Shown here in pieces: positions 31,850 through 41,517 of a DNA stretch of 64,000 nt (positions are counted from its first letter, which is position 1; each line of letters begins with the position of its first letter). The DNA comes from Lachnospiraceae bacterium. Its GTDB lineage: Bacteria; Bacillota; Clostridia; Lachnospirales; Lachnospiraceae. The stretch is from the NCBI GenBank assembly GCA_017612555.1, contig JAGAFR010000031.1:1-64000 (forward strand), in the 5' to 3' direction. A program made the translations under genes and the position numbers. Below the pieces are notes generated by a model. The model had not been told where the DNA came from. It ran no database searches and saw nothing but the letters and a program-made list of their open reading frames with translations.

Positions 31850-33127
31850 ATGGAAAAAATGTGGATCAAAAATATACATATCATCGACCCGGCAAACGGG
31901 CGGGACGAGATATCGGACATATTCATTTCAGACGGTAAGATCGTATCGGAAGAAGATTACCGCAGGATCCCGGCTGCAAATGATGAAGAAGTCATAGACG
32001 GGACCGGCCTTATCGCAGGACCCGGGTTTGTGGATGTTCACGTTCACTTCAGGGATCCCGGACAGACGTACAAAGAGGACATCCACACGGGTGCGGCCTG
32101 CGCGGCTGCAGGCGGATTCACATCGGTCGTCATGATGGCAAATACCGTTCCGCCGATAGACGACCCCGGGATATTAAAGGACGTCTGTGACCGTGCTTCT
32201 TCCGAGCCGGTTCATATTTACACATGCGCGACCGTTACGAAAGGTATGGCCGGAGCTGAGCTTGTCGATTATGAACGGCTGCTTGCTGCCGGAGCGGCGG
32301 GGTTTACCGATGACGGAAAACCGATACTTGACGAAGCGGTCCTGACGAAAGCTTTCGAAGCGATATCAAAGCTCGGAGCCGTTGTCTCTCTTCACGAAGA
32401 AGATCCCGCATATATAAAAGAAAATGGAGTCAATTCAGGTCCTGCCGCAGAAGCTTTAGGACTTACGGGTTCCGACAGGCTTGCCGAGATCACCATGATC
32501 GAGCGTGATCTTGCCATCGCCGCAAAGACAGGGGTTAAGCTTAACATACAGCACATCAGCACCGCCGAAGGGGTTGAAGCCGTAAGACATGCAAAGCAGT
32601 CAAACCCCAACATACACGCCGAGGCGACGCCTCATCATTTTTCTCTTACCGATTCTGCTGTTAAGACATACGGTACTCTTGCCAAGATGAATCCCCCGCT
32701 GAGAAGTGCGGATGACCGCGAAGCCATATGGGAAGGACTGGCCGACGGCACGATAGATATAATAGCAACGGATCATGCGCCTCACAGCAGCGAAGAAAAA
32801 TCCCGCGGATTCGCACTTGCTCCAAGCGGGATCACGGGACTCGAGACATCTTTTCTGTTGGCTTACGGAACTCTGGTACAAAGAGATATCATAGATATGA
32901 ACAGGCTGTTTACTCTTATGAGTCTTAATCCGGCAAAGCTTTACGGACTTGATGCCGGAACGCTTTCAACCGGTGCCCCCGCGGATATAGTGATCATCTC
33001 GACCGATGAGGAGACTGTCTTTGATACGTCACGGTCAAGATCAAGTAACAGCCCGTTTCTCGGTCAGACATTTGAAGGAAAGATCAAATATACCATAGCC
33101 GGCGGCCGTATCATCTATTCGGCCTAG
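31850..33127 (+). CDS. pyrC: Dihydroorotase
   Basis: Class I dihydroorotase (425 residues) cyclising N-carbamoyl-aspartate to dihydroorotate. Zinc ligands are visible in DVHVHFRDPG and IDIIATDHAPHS, and KLNIQHIST provides further His. The AMNPPLR-type segment appears as KMNPPLRSADD. Two ATGs (31850, 31859) are possible; the second gives the commonest family N-terminus (WIKNIHIIDPAN). Neither has a ribosome site, suggesting short-leader translation. It overlaps the convergent plsC gene by 4 nt in the palindrome CTAG. Confidence 0.95.
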   Translation: MEKMWIKNIHIIDPANGRDEISDIFISDGKIVSEEDYRRIPAANDEEVIDGTGLIAGPGFVDVHVHFRDPGQTYKEDIHTGAACAAAGGFTSVVMMANTVPPIDDPGILKDVCDRASSEPVHIYTCATVTKGMAGAELVDYERLLAAGAAGFTDDGKPILDEAVLTKAFEAISKLGAVVSLHEEDPAYIKENGVNSGPAAEALGLTGSDRLAEITMIERDLAIAAKTGVKLNIQHISTAEGVEAVRHAKQSNPNIHAEATPHHFSLTDSAVKTYGTLAKMNPPLRSADDREAIWEGLADGTIDIIATDHAPHSSEEKSRGFALAPSGITGLETSFLLAYGTLVQRDIIDMNRLFTLMSLNPAKLYGLDAGTLSTGAPADIVIISTDEETVFDTSRSRSSNSPFLGQTFEGKIKYTIAGGRIIYSA

Positions 33128-33864
33128 CTTGCGCAATACTTTTCGAAGTTCTCGTCTCTCTTTACTTCTATCAGATCATGGCATTTCCTGCCAAGGTGCT
33201 TCTGCTCCGTCTTATCAAATGCCGCAGGGTCTATCGGATCGAGGAATTCGATGACGACATTTGCGGCCTTTACCTTCGGAAAATGCTTTTCAAACACATC
33301 CGCACTGTTGGTGATCGCTATGGGAACTATGCGGCAGCCGCTCTTGGTGGCTATCTTCATGCTCCCTTCCTTGAAATCAGCCATCTTGCCGTCTCTGCTC
33401 CTGGTCCCTTCCGGGAAGATGAACACGGACAGTCCCGACTTAACATTCTCGATCGCCTTAAGTATGGTCGCAAGTCCCTGCTTGATGTCATCCCTGTCGA
33501 TGAACAGTGTGTTATACAGATACAGCGCCTGCGCAAATATCGGTATCTTGGAAAACTGAGTTTTGGCAATAAAACATATAAATCCGGGAAGCCTGGGAAG
33601 AACGAGCAAAACATCAAAAAAGCTCTCATGGTTCGCAACATAAAGTACCGGTTCTTCCCGCGGCACTTTATCAAGTCCTATGTACTTAACCCTGGCACCT
33701 GAAAGGAAATTGACGACGGAAAAGATCATGTTCATCATCACTCTCATATAAGAGTCCCTGGCGCTTTTCGAAAACAGTCCGATGATAAAACCTATGAGCT
33801 CGATCGGGACCATTATTATAAAATCAAGTATTACAACGAGTACGCAAATGATAAATCTAAGCAT
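33124..33864 (-). CDS. plsC: 1-acyl-sn-glycerol-3-phosphate acyltransferase
   Basis: Membrane-associated enzyme (246 residues) turning lysophosphatidic acid into phosphatidic acid. N-terminal membrane segments (about 3-35), the HX4D catalytic motif as NHESFFDV and the substrate motif FPEGTRSRDGK. The ATG at 33862-33864 has AGGTGG 5 nt upstream; a GTG three codons earlier is the alternative. It starts 15 nt after the DegV gene. With PlsY (11818-12513) it completes the acylation of glycerol-3-phosphate. Confidence 0.93.
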   Translation of the reverse strand: MLRFIICVLVVILDFIIMVPIELIGFIIGLFSKSARDSYMRVMMNMIFSVVNFLSGARVKYIGLDKVPREEPVLYVANHESFFDVLLVLPRLPGFICFIAKTQFSKIPIFAQALYLYNTLFIDRDDIKQGLATILKAIENVKSGLSVFIFPEGTRSRDGKMADFKEGSMKIATKSGCRIVPIAITNSADVFEKHFPKVKAANVVIEFLDPIDPAAFDKTEQKHLGRKCHDLIEVKRDENFEKYCAS

Positions 33865-33879
33865 TGATCCCACCTGTTG

Positions 33880-34758
33880 CTAGAACGCCCTTACGTCATC
33901 CGCACCTTTAAAATACAGTGCCAGCATTCCGGGTCCCACATGGGCTCCGGTCACGGGTTCGTGAGCTACCATCCATATCTTCTTAGGCTCGGCGATCTTG
34001 GAGATGAGGTTTGCAAGATGAACCGCATCCTCTCTCTTGCCGCCGTATGATATGCCGACTATCTGCTTCTCTGGATCCACTACAAGATCCCTGTATTTTT
34101 CCGCAAGGGCCTTGATCGCCTGTTTGCGGCCTCTTGCCTTACATTCCACAACTATCTTGCCTTCCGTGTCTCCCTTGAGGATAGGCTTGATATCCATCAT
34201 CGTTCCCAGTGATGCAAGCGCTCCGCTTATGCGTCCTGTCCTCTTTAAGTGCTTCAGATCATCAACGACGAACACCTGATACATGCAGTATTTCTGAAAA
34301 TCGATCTGATCCGCCGTCTCTTCAAGCGACATTCCCTTCTGTCTGCATTCTGCAGCTTCCACGACAAGTATTCCCTCTCCCAGTGATGCTCCGAGAGAAT
34401 CGATGATCCTGATCGTGCGCTCCGGGAATTCTTCCATCAGATCTGCAGCCGCGATCTTGGCGGAATTGATCGAGCCCGTTACACCGCCCGACAATCCTAT
34501 GTACAGAACATCCTCGCCCGCCTCAAGCACAGGTTCGAAAGCTTCCGTGAACTGCGAAGGATTTACCTGGGAAGTAGTGACTTTCATTCCTTCCTTGATC
34601 TTCTCATAATACTCATCATAATCAAATCCTTCACTGCTCGTAAAATGAAGTTCCTCACCTTCCATGATGAGCGTGAGCGGTACAGACACTATATCATAGT
34701 GCTCTCTTACCTTGTCAGTGATGTTTGCTCCGGTGTCCGTAAATATACGAAATGCCAT
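33880..34758 (-). CDS. DegV family fatty-acid-binding protein
   Basis: A 292-residue cytoplasmic DegV protein. Family members bind a single fatty acid and, as FakB, present it to the kinase FakA to make acyl phosphate, the PlsY substrate. Visible: FTDTGANIT with the TDT/Ser-Thr pocket residues, TTSQVNPSQF, LSGGVTGSINSA and DLKHLKRTGRIS. Adjacent to plsC and in line with phospholipid synthesis. No FakA is in the window. Confidence 0.92.
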   Translation of the reverse strand: MAFRIFTDTGANITDKVREHYDIVSVPLTLIMEGEELHFTSSEGFDYDEYYEKIKEGMKVTTSQVNPSQFTEAFEPVLEAGEDVLYIGLSGGVTGSINSAKIAAADLMEEFPERTIRIIDSLGASLGEGILVVEAAECRQKGMSLEETADQIDFQKYCMYQVFVVDDLKHLKRTGRISGALASLGTMMDIKPILKGDTEGKIVVECKARGRKQAIKALAEKYRDLVVDPEKQIVGISYGGKREDAVHLANLISKIAEPKKIWMVAHEPVTGAHVGPGMLALYFKGADDVRAF

Positions 34759-34782
34759 AGTATCTCTCCTTTATCCCTGCAG

Positions 34783-36174
34783 TTATCGGTCCAAAAATTC
34801 CACTACTTCAGAAAATCCCATTCCGTGTGATGCCTTCACGAGTATCGTATCTCCCGGTTTCAGTATCCGGGCATTTTCATCCGACAGAGCCTTGATCAAA
34901 AGTTCCTTATTAGGATAATACCTTATTTCCACGTCTTCGTGAAGTCTTGCATGCTCATACATGAACTTTGCCGACGCTCCGACGAAAATGAGCGAATCCA
35001 CTCCCGCGGATGCCGCATAATCCCCGACGCTTCCGTGAAGCTTATCGGATTCCTCGCCCAGTTCGAACATATCGCCAAGTATCGCGACTTTTCTTGAAAC
35101 GGCATATCCCAGCGTATCTATTGCCGCACACATCGATTTCGGGTTGGCGTTATAACAGTCATCGACTATCGTGTATTTTTCGCCGTGAATGATGTGCCCC
35201 CTTCCGGAAAGCTGCTCGGCACCCGACATGCCTCTTCTGATCTCCTCGAGATTAAGTCCCATAAGGAAACCTACTGCCGCCGCTGCGATGGCATTATCGA
35301 CCATATGATAACCGGGGAGCGGAACTGTCATATCATAGTGACTTCCGTCCGGAAAATTGGCCGTAAACTTCGATCCGTCAAGACCCAGGTTCTCAATGTT
35401 CGATGCATACACATCATCTCTCTTTGATTCCTTGCCGTACCTTACAACCCTGCGGCCCTGCGCCATTTCTTCATCTATGGCGGCAAGCTTTTCGTCCTGT
35501 CCGTTTATGACTATCGTACCGGTCGGTGATATGTAAGGGATCAGCTCGGTCTTCGCACGAAATACACCGTCAAGGTCCTGAAGCTGTTCAAGATGGCAGG
35601 GACCTATGTTCGTGTATAATGCGATATCGGGACGTACGATCTGCCCGAGTCTTTCCATCTCTCCGAAATCACTTATCCCCATTTCCACGACAGCAACTTC
35701 ATGACCGTCTCTTATATCAAATATCGTAAGCGGAACTCCGACTTCGTTGTTGAAGTTCCCTTTCGTTCTTACCACTTCATAATGCGCGGACAGCACCGAC
35801 GCCACTATCTCCTTGGTGCTGGTCTTACCTACGCTTCCGACTATCGCGACTATCCTGATCGACACCTGTCTGCGGTAGTACTCTGCAAGTTTTCTGATCG
35901 CAACAAAACTGTCCTCGACAACGATGCAGCATCCCTTCGGCTTGTCGGGAAGCTTTTCGCATATGACGGCCAGTGCCCCGTTGTCAAATACCTGATCGAT
36001 AAAAGAATGTCCGTCTACGCGCTCGCCTTTTGTTGCAACGAATATCCCGCCCTCTTCGATCTGTCTCGAATCTATGACAACACTTGTTGCCTCCTTGGTC
36101 ATGTCCGACCTGGCACCGTTTTCTATTGTTCCTCCGACAGCTTCCGCTATCGCTTCTATAGTCATGTTGCGCAT
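34783..36174 (-). CDS. murF: UDP-N-acetylmuramoyl-tripeptide--D-alanyl-D-alanine ligase
   Basis: Mur ligase (463 residues) adding D-Ala-D-Ala to the UDP-MurNAc-tripeptide, the last cytoplasmic precursor step. Three domains with the ATP loop VGKTSTKE (IVGSVGKTSTKEIVAS, about residues 110-125), ENGARSDMT-type N-terminal domain, and VDDCYNANPKSM typical of MurF. ATG at 36172-36174 directly after the ddl stop (1-nt gap), so the substrate-making and substrate-using enzymes are coupled. Confidence 0.96.
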   Translation of the reverse strand: MRNMTIEAIAEAVGGTIENGARSDMTKEATSVVIDSRQIEEGGIFVATKGERVDGHSFIDQVFDNGALAVICEKLPDKPKGCCIVVEDSFVAIRKLAEYYRRQVSIRIVAIVGSVGKTSTKEIVASVLSAHYEVVRTKGNFNNEVGVPLTIFDIRDGHEVAVVEMGISDFGEMERLGQIVRPDIALYTNIGPCHLEQLQDLDGVFRAKTELIPYISPTGTIVINGQDEKLAAIDEEMAQGRRVVRYGKESKRDDVYASNIENLGLDGSKFTANFPDGSHYDMTVPLPGYHMVDNAIAAAAVGFLMGLNLEEIRRGMSGAEQLSGRGHIIHGEKYTIVDDCYNANPKSMCAAIDTLGYAVSRKVAILGDMFELGEESDKLHGSVGDYAASAGVDSLIFVGASAKFMYEHARLHEDVEIRYYPNKELLIKALSDENARILKPGDTILVKASHGMGFSEVVEFLDR

Positions 36175-36175
36175 A

Positions 36176-37204
36176 TCATTCCCATTTCCTGAGCGAAAGC
36201 TCTATTATGTATTCGCACAGATCAGCGTATGACATTCCTTCCGCCTGTGCTTCCTGGGGGATCAGGCTGGTGGGTGTCATTCCCGGGAGCGTATTTGCTT
36301 CAAGGCAATATACATCACCTTTTTTGTCCATTATAAAATCCATTCTGGCATATGTACTGATACCGAGTGCATTGTAAGCTTTGACTGCTTCCGCCTGGAT
36401 CCTTGCGGTATCCGTATCATTAAGATCGGCAGGACACGTCTCTATCGTAGAGCCCGCCTGGTACTTGTTCCTGTAATCGTAAAATCCTTCCTTGGGTTCG
36501 ATCTCAACGATGGGAAGAGGCCGTCCGTCTATGACACAGCAGGTGAATTCCCTGCCCTCTATGAATTCCTCGACCATAACTCTTGACTCATATCTGAACG
36601 CATCTTTGATCGCGCTTGCATATTCCGTTTCATTATCGGCCATATACACACCGACCGACGATCCTCCGTTACAGATCTTGACAACACACGGAAACTTCGG
36701 CTTGTGATCATCATCGGCGCTGCGCAGCAGGAAGCTTTTCGGCGTAGACACTCCGTATCCGATAAACAGCTGCTTGGCAACCGACTTGTCCATGGCAAGT
36801 GCGGAAGAAAATGAATCCGTTCCCGTATACTTTATCCCCATCAGGTCAAAAGCGGCCTGGATCTTGCCGTTCTCTCCGCAGTCTCCGTGAAGGGCCATGA
36901 ACACGATATCTGCCGACTGACATATCTTTATGACACCGGGTCCGAAAAATTCACGCCCCCCGTCCTTCCTTTGCTTTCTTACCTCATCAAGATCCGGGGC
37001 TTTTTCGGATACCGGAGCTACGCGCTCGGCCCAGTCGATATCGATATCAAAGACACTGTTCTCGTCCCCTTCAAATCCCAGGAACACGTCAAGCAGTATA
37101 ACCTTATGTCCCTTTGACTTAAGAGCTTCATATACACCGCGGCCGCTGACAAGAGATACGTCACGCTCCGTACTCAGTCCCCCCGCCAAAACAACTATCT
37201 TCAT
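36176..37204 (-). CDS. ddl: D-alanine--D-alanine ligase
   Basis: ATP-grasp enzyme (342 residues) joining two D-Ala for peptidoglycan. Motifs: VVLAGGLSTERDVSLVSG, ALHGDCGENGKIQA, ATP-binding VVKICNGGSSVGV, and the late LEANTLPGMTPTSLIPQ. The omega-loop region has YDYRNKY, the Tyr type expected for a vancomycin-susceptible D-Ala-D-Ala ligase rather than a D-Ala-D-Lac enzyme. ATG at 37202-37204. Followed by murF with a 1-nt gap. Confidence 0.96.
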   Translation of the reverse strand: MKIVVLAGGLSTERDVSLVSGRGVYEALKSKGHKVILLDVFLGFEGDENSVFDIDIDWAERVAPVSEKAPDLDEVRKQRKDGGREFFGPGVIKICQSADIVFMALHGDCGENGKIQAAFDLMGIKYTGTDSFSSALAMDKSVAKQLFIGYGVSTPKSFLLRSADDDHKPKFPCVVKICNGGSSVGVYMADNETEYASAIKDAFRYESRVMVEEFIEGREFTCCVIDGRPLPIVEIEPKEGFYDYRNKYQAGSTIETCPADLNDTDTARIQAEAVKAYNALGISTYARMDFIMDKKGDVYCLEANTLPGMTPTSLIPQEAQAEGMSYADLCEYIIELSLRKWE

Positions 37205-37239
37205 TTTTTATCCCTTCATTCTCTTTATTCTTCCGGCGC

Positions 37240-40092
37240 CTATGTAAGTCCCGTAAGTACGAAAAGCCTGGGCAGATCGCACAGTACCTCATCCTCGTCC
37301 GTAAGGTCGATCCCCGACAGATTGGCTCCGTATATATAGTTCAGTCTGTTTACCACAAAATCACGGTATTCAACACTGACACTCACATAATTGGTCATCG
37401 TTACAAGATATGCTTCGGACATCATCCGAAGAGCAGTTTTCTCATCATTTTCCCGTGTATCGTCATCCACTCTCTTATCGAAGAACTCCGTTTCCACCGG
37501 CTGTTTGATAAGTGCATTTGACTCATCGAAGACCACGTTCATGATGCTTGTGCATATATTGTAATTGGTCGGATTCGGCGACATCAGATATGCGAACAGG
37601 CCGTAAAATCCCGGTTCTTCATATGAAAATCCTTCCGTTATCACATCCATCGCTATCGCATCGACTACCGACCTGTATGTCTTGCTGCCTGTCAGTCTGT
37701 ACAGCTCCGCTGCCGACCACAGCCTTGATGCAACCGGGTCTGCATCATCTGTCATGCTCTCTGCTTCCCTGAACATGTCTTCGGCATCTTCCGCAGCCTT
37801 TTCGGCCATATCCCACTCCGGCATCACATATGCCGCTTTGGCAAGTACCGCAGCGCAGTTGTATCTGTCAAGCATATCGGATATTTCGTCTTCCGGAATG
37901 TTCATTATATCCGACCCAAGCTCTGTTGCAAGCCTGTTTATCCCATAGATCTTTGCTTTTTCCGGAAACACTTCAAGACACAGGAGCGCATCGGTCTCAT
38001 ACATAACGCGGTCCTTAAGACTGCCAGTCCTGTACTTGTCCCGTACGGATGATATTTCCTCTTCCAGAAGTGTCTTGTATAAATCTTTCGTTACAGGTAT
38101 CTCTTCACCCAGAACGGCTGCCGCGTCATCAAGTGACAATACCGATATGACCTGCTCACCCGAAGATTCATCGATCTCTATGGCGTATCCGCCGGCATCG
38201 GCATCATATCCTTTATGGCTGAGATTAACTTTCGTAAGATCTTCCGCTTCCTGATCAAATCCGTCATCACCCGTACCGTTCCTGTAGTTCAGATAATCTA
38301 TCATGGCATCGGGGTCCGTGTATCCGGCCGCAGCCTGCGCACCTGCAACAGAGCACGCCGAAAGAGAAGAGGATATAAACAGGCACAGGAGCACGCCTGC
38401 GATCTTACCGAGGTTGGCGCCTGCTGCAGCGGCGCGCATCTTCAGTTTCTTCTTGTACTTGCTCTTTAAATATACAAGATCAAATATCAGTATCAGGAAC
38501 AGTATCGATATACCCCATGAAACATACTGGATGATCGTTCCCGCATATGTTACGGTAAGTGTTCCGGAAGAGCCGTTCAGTTGTACCCGGCACAGGCCGT
38601 TTTGTCCTTCTCCGGTGACCTCAAGCTTTGTCTTTACACCGTCCTTATCCGTGATAACAGCTCTGTAGCCTTTGTAGTATATGAAAGGAACATCAACGTA
38701 TTCATGTCCTCCTTTGATCTCGGCTGTGATCTTTGCTCTGTCTCTTGTGAAGGAGCATTCCGTCCTGTCATCGTATATCATGTGTTCACTTTGATCCACG
38801 AGCTTTTGCGGCTCTTTGACCGTTTGCGGAAGCCATTCTCCCGCTATGACATTTGCCGTAAAGGGCTTGTAGCTGTAATAATCATCACTGTAATCATAGT
38901 AGCCCATTGAGTTCTCGTTCTGATGGTTAACTGCCAGAAATGAAACCGCAGCCATAACAACGATAAGCGTAAGCTCAACCGTAAACGACCTGCTCTCCTG
39001 GTCTGCCCTGTCAAGGAACAATCGTAGTACTATCGCATCAGCCATCGCCAGGAGCGTACTCGTCATGATGAACATCCTCCACGGGAACTGCAGGAATCCG
39101 AAGAACCTTGCGACTCTTTCCCACGGCATTATGTTCGTGGCGCCTACCGCAAAAATGATGGCCGCCACAATGAGCATATCAACAAAACCGAGTATCGGAT
39201 AATCCTTGCGTGACATGAAAAATCGCGGAAGGATAAGGGCAAACAGCACGAATCCCACACACGGGAAAGTCGTGGAAGCAATATCCGAAAATCCCACCGC
39301 CGCATCAAGAAGATCCGACCAGTTATCCGACACATAGAACTTCGCTGATGCAAACTGTTCAAGCATCGGTACCCAGTGAAAAGCCGTAACAAGTACCGCG
39401 AGCCCTGAGACCACGCAGAGCTTCGCAAACAGTCTCGGCGTATTTATGAACTTTTTGATATGGATAAGAAAACAGACTATCCCAAAGGCCACGGTCAGTA
39501 TGCATGTTGCCGGATGAGCCAGTATCAGTCCCGCAAATCCAAAACCGAACACCCACGGCTTGTCCATATCTTCATGTATGACATTGAAGATCCCGTATAT
39601 CGCAAAAGGCAGGAATATAAATGCAGCCGTCTCTCCGCACGCGGTCCTGACCAGCATGTCATCCATATGATAAGGACACAGTGTCAGGAGTATCGCCGCG
39701 ATCGTTCCGGCAAACTTCGACAGGCTCATCTTCCACACACAGTAGAACGTGGACAGATAGCACATCACGAAGATCATCGCAGTGTATATATGAAAGCTCT
39801 TTCCGATGCTCACATGAAATACACGGAGCAGGGCCGGTATGTGAAGGAGTATGTCCGAATAAAACAGCGAACTTGCATATCCCGCTCCTCCGTAAAACAG
39901 CGTGTTCACCTTAAGGAACGGTCGTCCTATGCGGATACCTTCCTTGAGACTTTCGATCCGAAGAAGGTGATACTCGATATCGTGTCCGTTGATACAGTAT
40001 CTTGACACGAGAGGAGCCATGGCCACGATCATCGTGATCAGAAAGAAAGCAAGCGTGATCCGGTTTTCACGTTTTTCCAAGTAATGCTTCAT
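37240..40092 (-). CDS. Polytopic GT-C-like membrane protein fused to a lipoprotein-like domain
   Basis: A 950-residue protein. Residues about 10-395 hold some ten membrane segments with GT-C/YfhO-like features, including an HDIEYHLLRIESLK loop after the first segment where GT-C enzymes keep acidic residues. An extracellular beta domain (about 400-520) and another membrane span (about 521-541) follow. Residues 563-580 then form a second signal-peptide-like stretch ending in a lipobox, LSAC with Cys580. The C-terminal 370 residues look like an (alpha/alpha)6 barrel with GH9-like segments (SRLWSAAELYRLTGSKTYR, NRLNYIYGANLSG), though no catalytic Glu is evident. The lipobox in mid-protein suggests gene fusion. 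ATG at 40090-40092, 3 nt after the PEGA gene stop. Substrate unknown. Confidence 0.72.
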   Translation of the reverse strand: MKHYLEKRENRITLAFFLITMIVAMAPLVSRYCINGHDIEYHLLRIESLKEGIRIGRPFLKVNTLFYGGAGYASSLFYSDILLHIPALLRVFHVSIGKSFHIYTAMIFVMCYLSTFYCVWKMSLSKFAGTIAAILLTLCPYHMDDMLVRTACGETAAFIFLPFAIYGIFNVIHEDMDKPWVFGFGFAGLILAHPATCILTVAFGIVCFLIHIKKFINTPRLFAKLCVVSGLAVLVTAFHWVPMLEQFASAKFYVSDNWSDLLDAAVGFSDIASTTFPCVGFVLFALILPRFFMSRKDYPILGFVDMLIVAAIIFAVGATNIMPWERVARFFGFLQFPWRMFIMTSTLLAMADAIVLRLFLDRADQESRSFTVELTLIVVMAAVSFLAVNHQNENSMGYYDYSDDYYSYKPFTANVIAGEWLPQTVKEPQKLVDQSEHMIYDDRTECSFTRDRAKITAEIKGGHEYVDVPFIYYKGYRAVITDKDGVKTKLEVTGEGQNGLCRVQLNGSSGTLTVTYAGTIIQYVSWGISILFLILIFDLVYLKSKYKKKLKMRAAAAGANLGKIAGVLLCLFISSSLSACSVAGAQAAAGYTDPDAMIDYLNYRNGTGDDGFDQEAEDLTKVNLSHKGYDADAGGYAIEIDESSGEQVISVLSLDDAAAVLGEEIPVTKDLYKTLLEEEISSVRDKYRTGSLKDRVMYETDALLCLEVFPEKAKIYGINRLATELGSDIMNIPEDEISDMLDRYNCAAVLAKAAYVMPEWDMAEKAAEDAEDMFREAESMTDDADPVASRLWSAAELYRLTGSKTYRSVVDAIAMDVITEGFSYEEPGFYGLFAYLMSPNPTNYNICTSIMNVVFDESNALIKQPVETEFFDKRVDDDTRENDEKTALRMMSEAYLVTMTNYVSVSVEYRDFVVNRLNYIYGANLSGIDLTDEDEVLCDLPRLFVLTGLT

Positions 40093-40095
40093 TAA

Positions 40096-41517
40096 CTATT
40101 CCTGTTCCTCAGAGATCATTTCCGAGAATGAAAGCGTAAGATCATTATCATCCGATTCAACGGATATGGTATAACTCTTGGTCTTATATCCGCTCTTTGA
40201 CAGTGTGATCACATGTGATCCCGCAGCCGGCTTTATGAACGATATCGGAGCTATACCGACATACATTCCGTCCATATATACCTCAACGCCTTGCGGTGAT
40301 TCCACATATACTTTTCTCGTGTTGCTGACTACCGGTGCGGTCGTACCTGCAGTCGAGGTCGTGCCCGTGCCTGTAGCGGCTGTCCCGGTTGAGGAAGTAT
40401 CAAGAAGCTGGCCGGGTGCCGCAGCGGTCGTATTCTTCTTAGCCGTATTGCCTGCGGTTGTCGATGCTTCTTCGGTCTCTTCCTCAAGCACCATGTCGAT
40501 ATTGGCGTATTGATCCGATACCCTTATGTTCGTGTCAATGCTCTTGTAACCCGCTAGTTCAACATGAACATGGTGGATACCGTATTCGATTGGAACTCTT
40601 TCTTCAAAGTCCGTCATCACACCGTCAACGAACAGCTGAGCATAATCGGGAACGATGGAAAATTCCACATGCCCGATGGCAACCTCCTTGACGTCAACCT
40701 TGGAAAGATCGATGACGGTCTCTTCATCTCTTATTATCTCAACATCTTCCTCGGCCGCATAACCCCTGTTCGTAAGGCGTACATGATAACTGCCTTCGGG
40801 TACGGGGATCAGCATCTCTTCCGAGACTTTCTTGATGATGTCCTGTCCTACTTCGATCCAGCCGCCTTCAAAGTACGAATCGTTCGAAAGCCTGACATAT
40901 CCATGACCCCTTTCGACGATCACCGAACAGATCTTGCGTCCGTATCCTTTTACCGTAAGCGTATCAACGTTCGTGACATCCATAAATGTCGCAAGTTCAT
41001 TACCATATGACACTATGGCTGTCTTGGGAAGCTTGTATGTACTCCCCGCGATGTCCATCCTGCCCTCTTCCTCGTTGATCTCGAATTTCGTAACATCGGT
41101 AAATGTCCACGCTTCGTCACTTATCTGAAGACTGAGCAGTTCCTTGCTGTGAATGCTGTACGACACATCGAGTATCTCGCCGAGAGGTATCTGATCAAGT
41201 GTCAGCGAATTGCCGTGCTTGCCGAGTATCGGTGTCTTGCCCGCAAGCTCGAGTTCAAACAGCTTGTCCTGATCGACCGACATGAACTTCAGCTTCCCCG
41301 ACTCTTCGTCCTTGCCGACGAGCATCGCCGTACTCTCATATACAAGGTCCTTTGTGTCTATACTCTCATCCCTGTTTTCTTCTACGGTCTGTTTTATCTC
41401 TTCGGCACGCTTTTCGGCCTGCTGTTTTTCATATTCTTTTGCTATATAGTATATTCCGAGCATCGTGATGATCACGATGACGATCACCGGAATGACAACT
41501 TTCTCGATGTTTTTCAT
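40096..41517 (-). CDS. Membrane-anchored PEGA-domain protein
   Basis: A 473-residue surface protein: N-terminal anchor (about 8-26), an unassigned beta-rich part (about 55-215), then PEGA domains at about 220-270, 280-345 and 405-465. They follow the usual pattern of short strands with Gly-Tyr turns (YHVRLTNRGYAAEE, HHVHVELAGYKS, SHVITLSKSGYKTK). A Thr/Ala/Gly-rich linker (about 350-400) separates the last domain. PEGA repeats are thought to bind cell-wall or surface glycans. The start ATG at 41515-41517 overlaps the cca stop (ATGA); the GT-C-like fusion gene follows after 3 nt, suggesting a shared envelope task. Confidence 0.85.
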   Translation of the reverse strand: MKNIEKVVIPVIVIVIITMLGIYYIAKEYEKQQAEKRAEEIKQTVEENRDESIDTKDLVYESTAMLVGKDEESGKLKFMSVDQDKLFELELAGKTPILGKHGNSLTLDQIPLGEILDVSYSIHSKELLSLQISDEAWTFTDVTKFEINEEEGRMDIAGSTYKLPKTAIVSYGNELATFMDVTNVDTLTVKGYGRKICSVIVERGHGYVRLSNDSYFEGGWIEVGQDIIKKVSEEMLIPVPEGSYHVRLTNRGYAAEEDVEIIRDEETVIDLSKVDVKEVAIGHVEFSIVPDYAQLFVDGVMTDFEERVPIEYGIHHVHVELAGYKSIDTNIRVSDQYANIDMVLEEETEEASTTAGNTAKKNTTAAAPGQLLDTSSTGTAATGTGTTSTAGTTAPVVSNTRKVYVESPQGVEVYMDGMYVGIAPISFIKPAAGSHVITLSKSGYKTKSYTISVESDDNDLTLSFSEMISEEQE

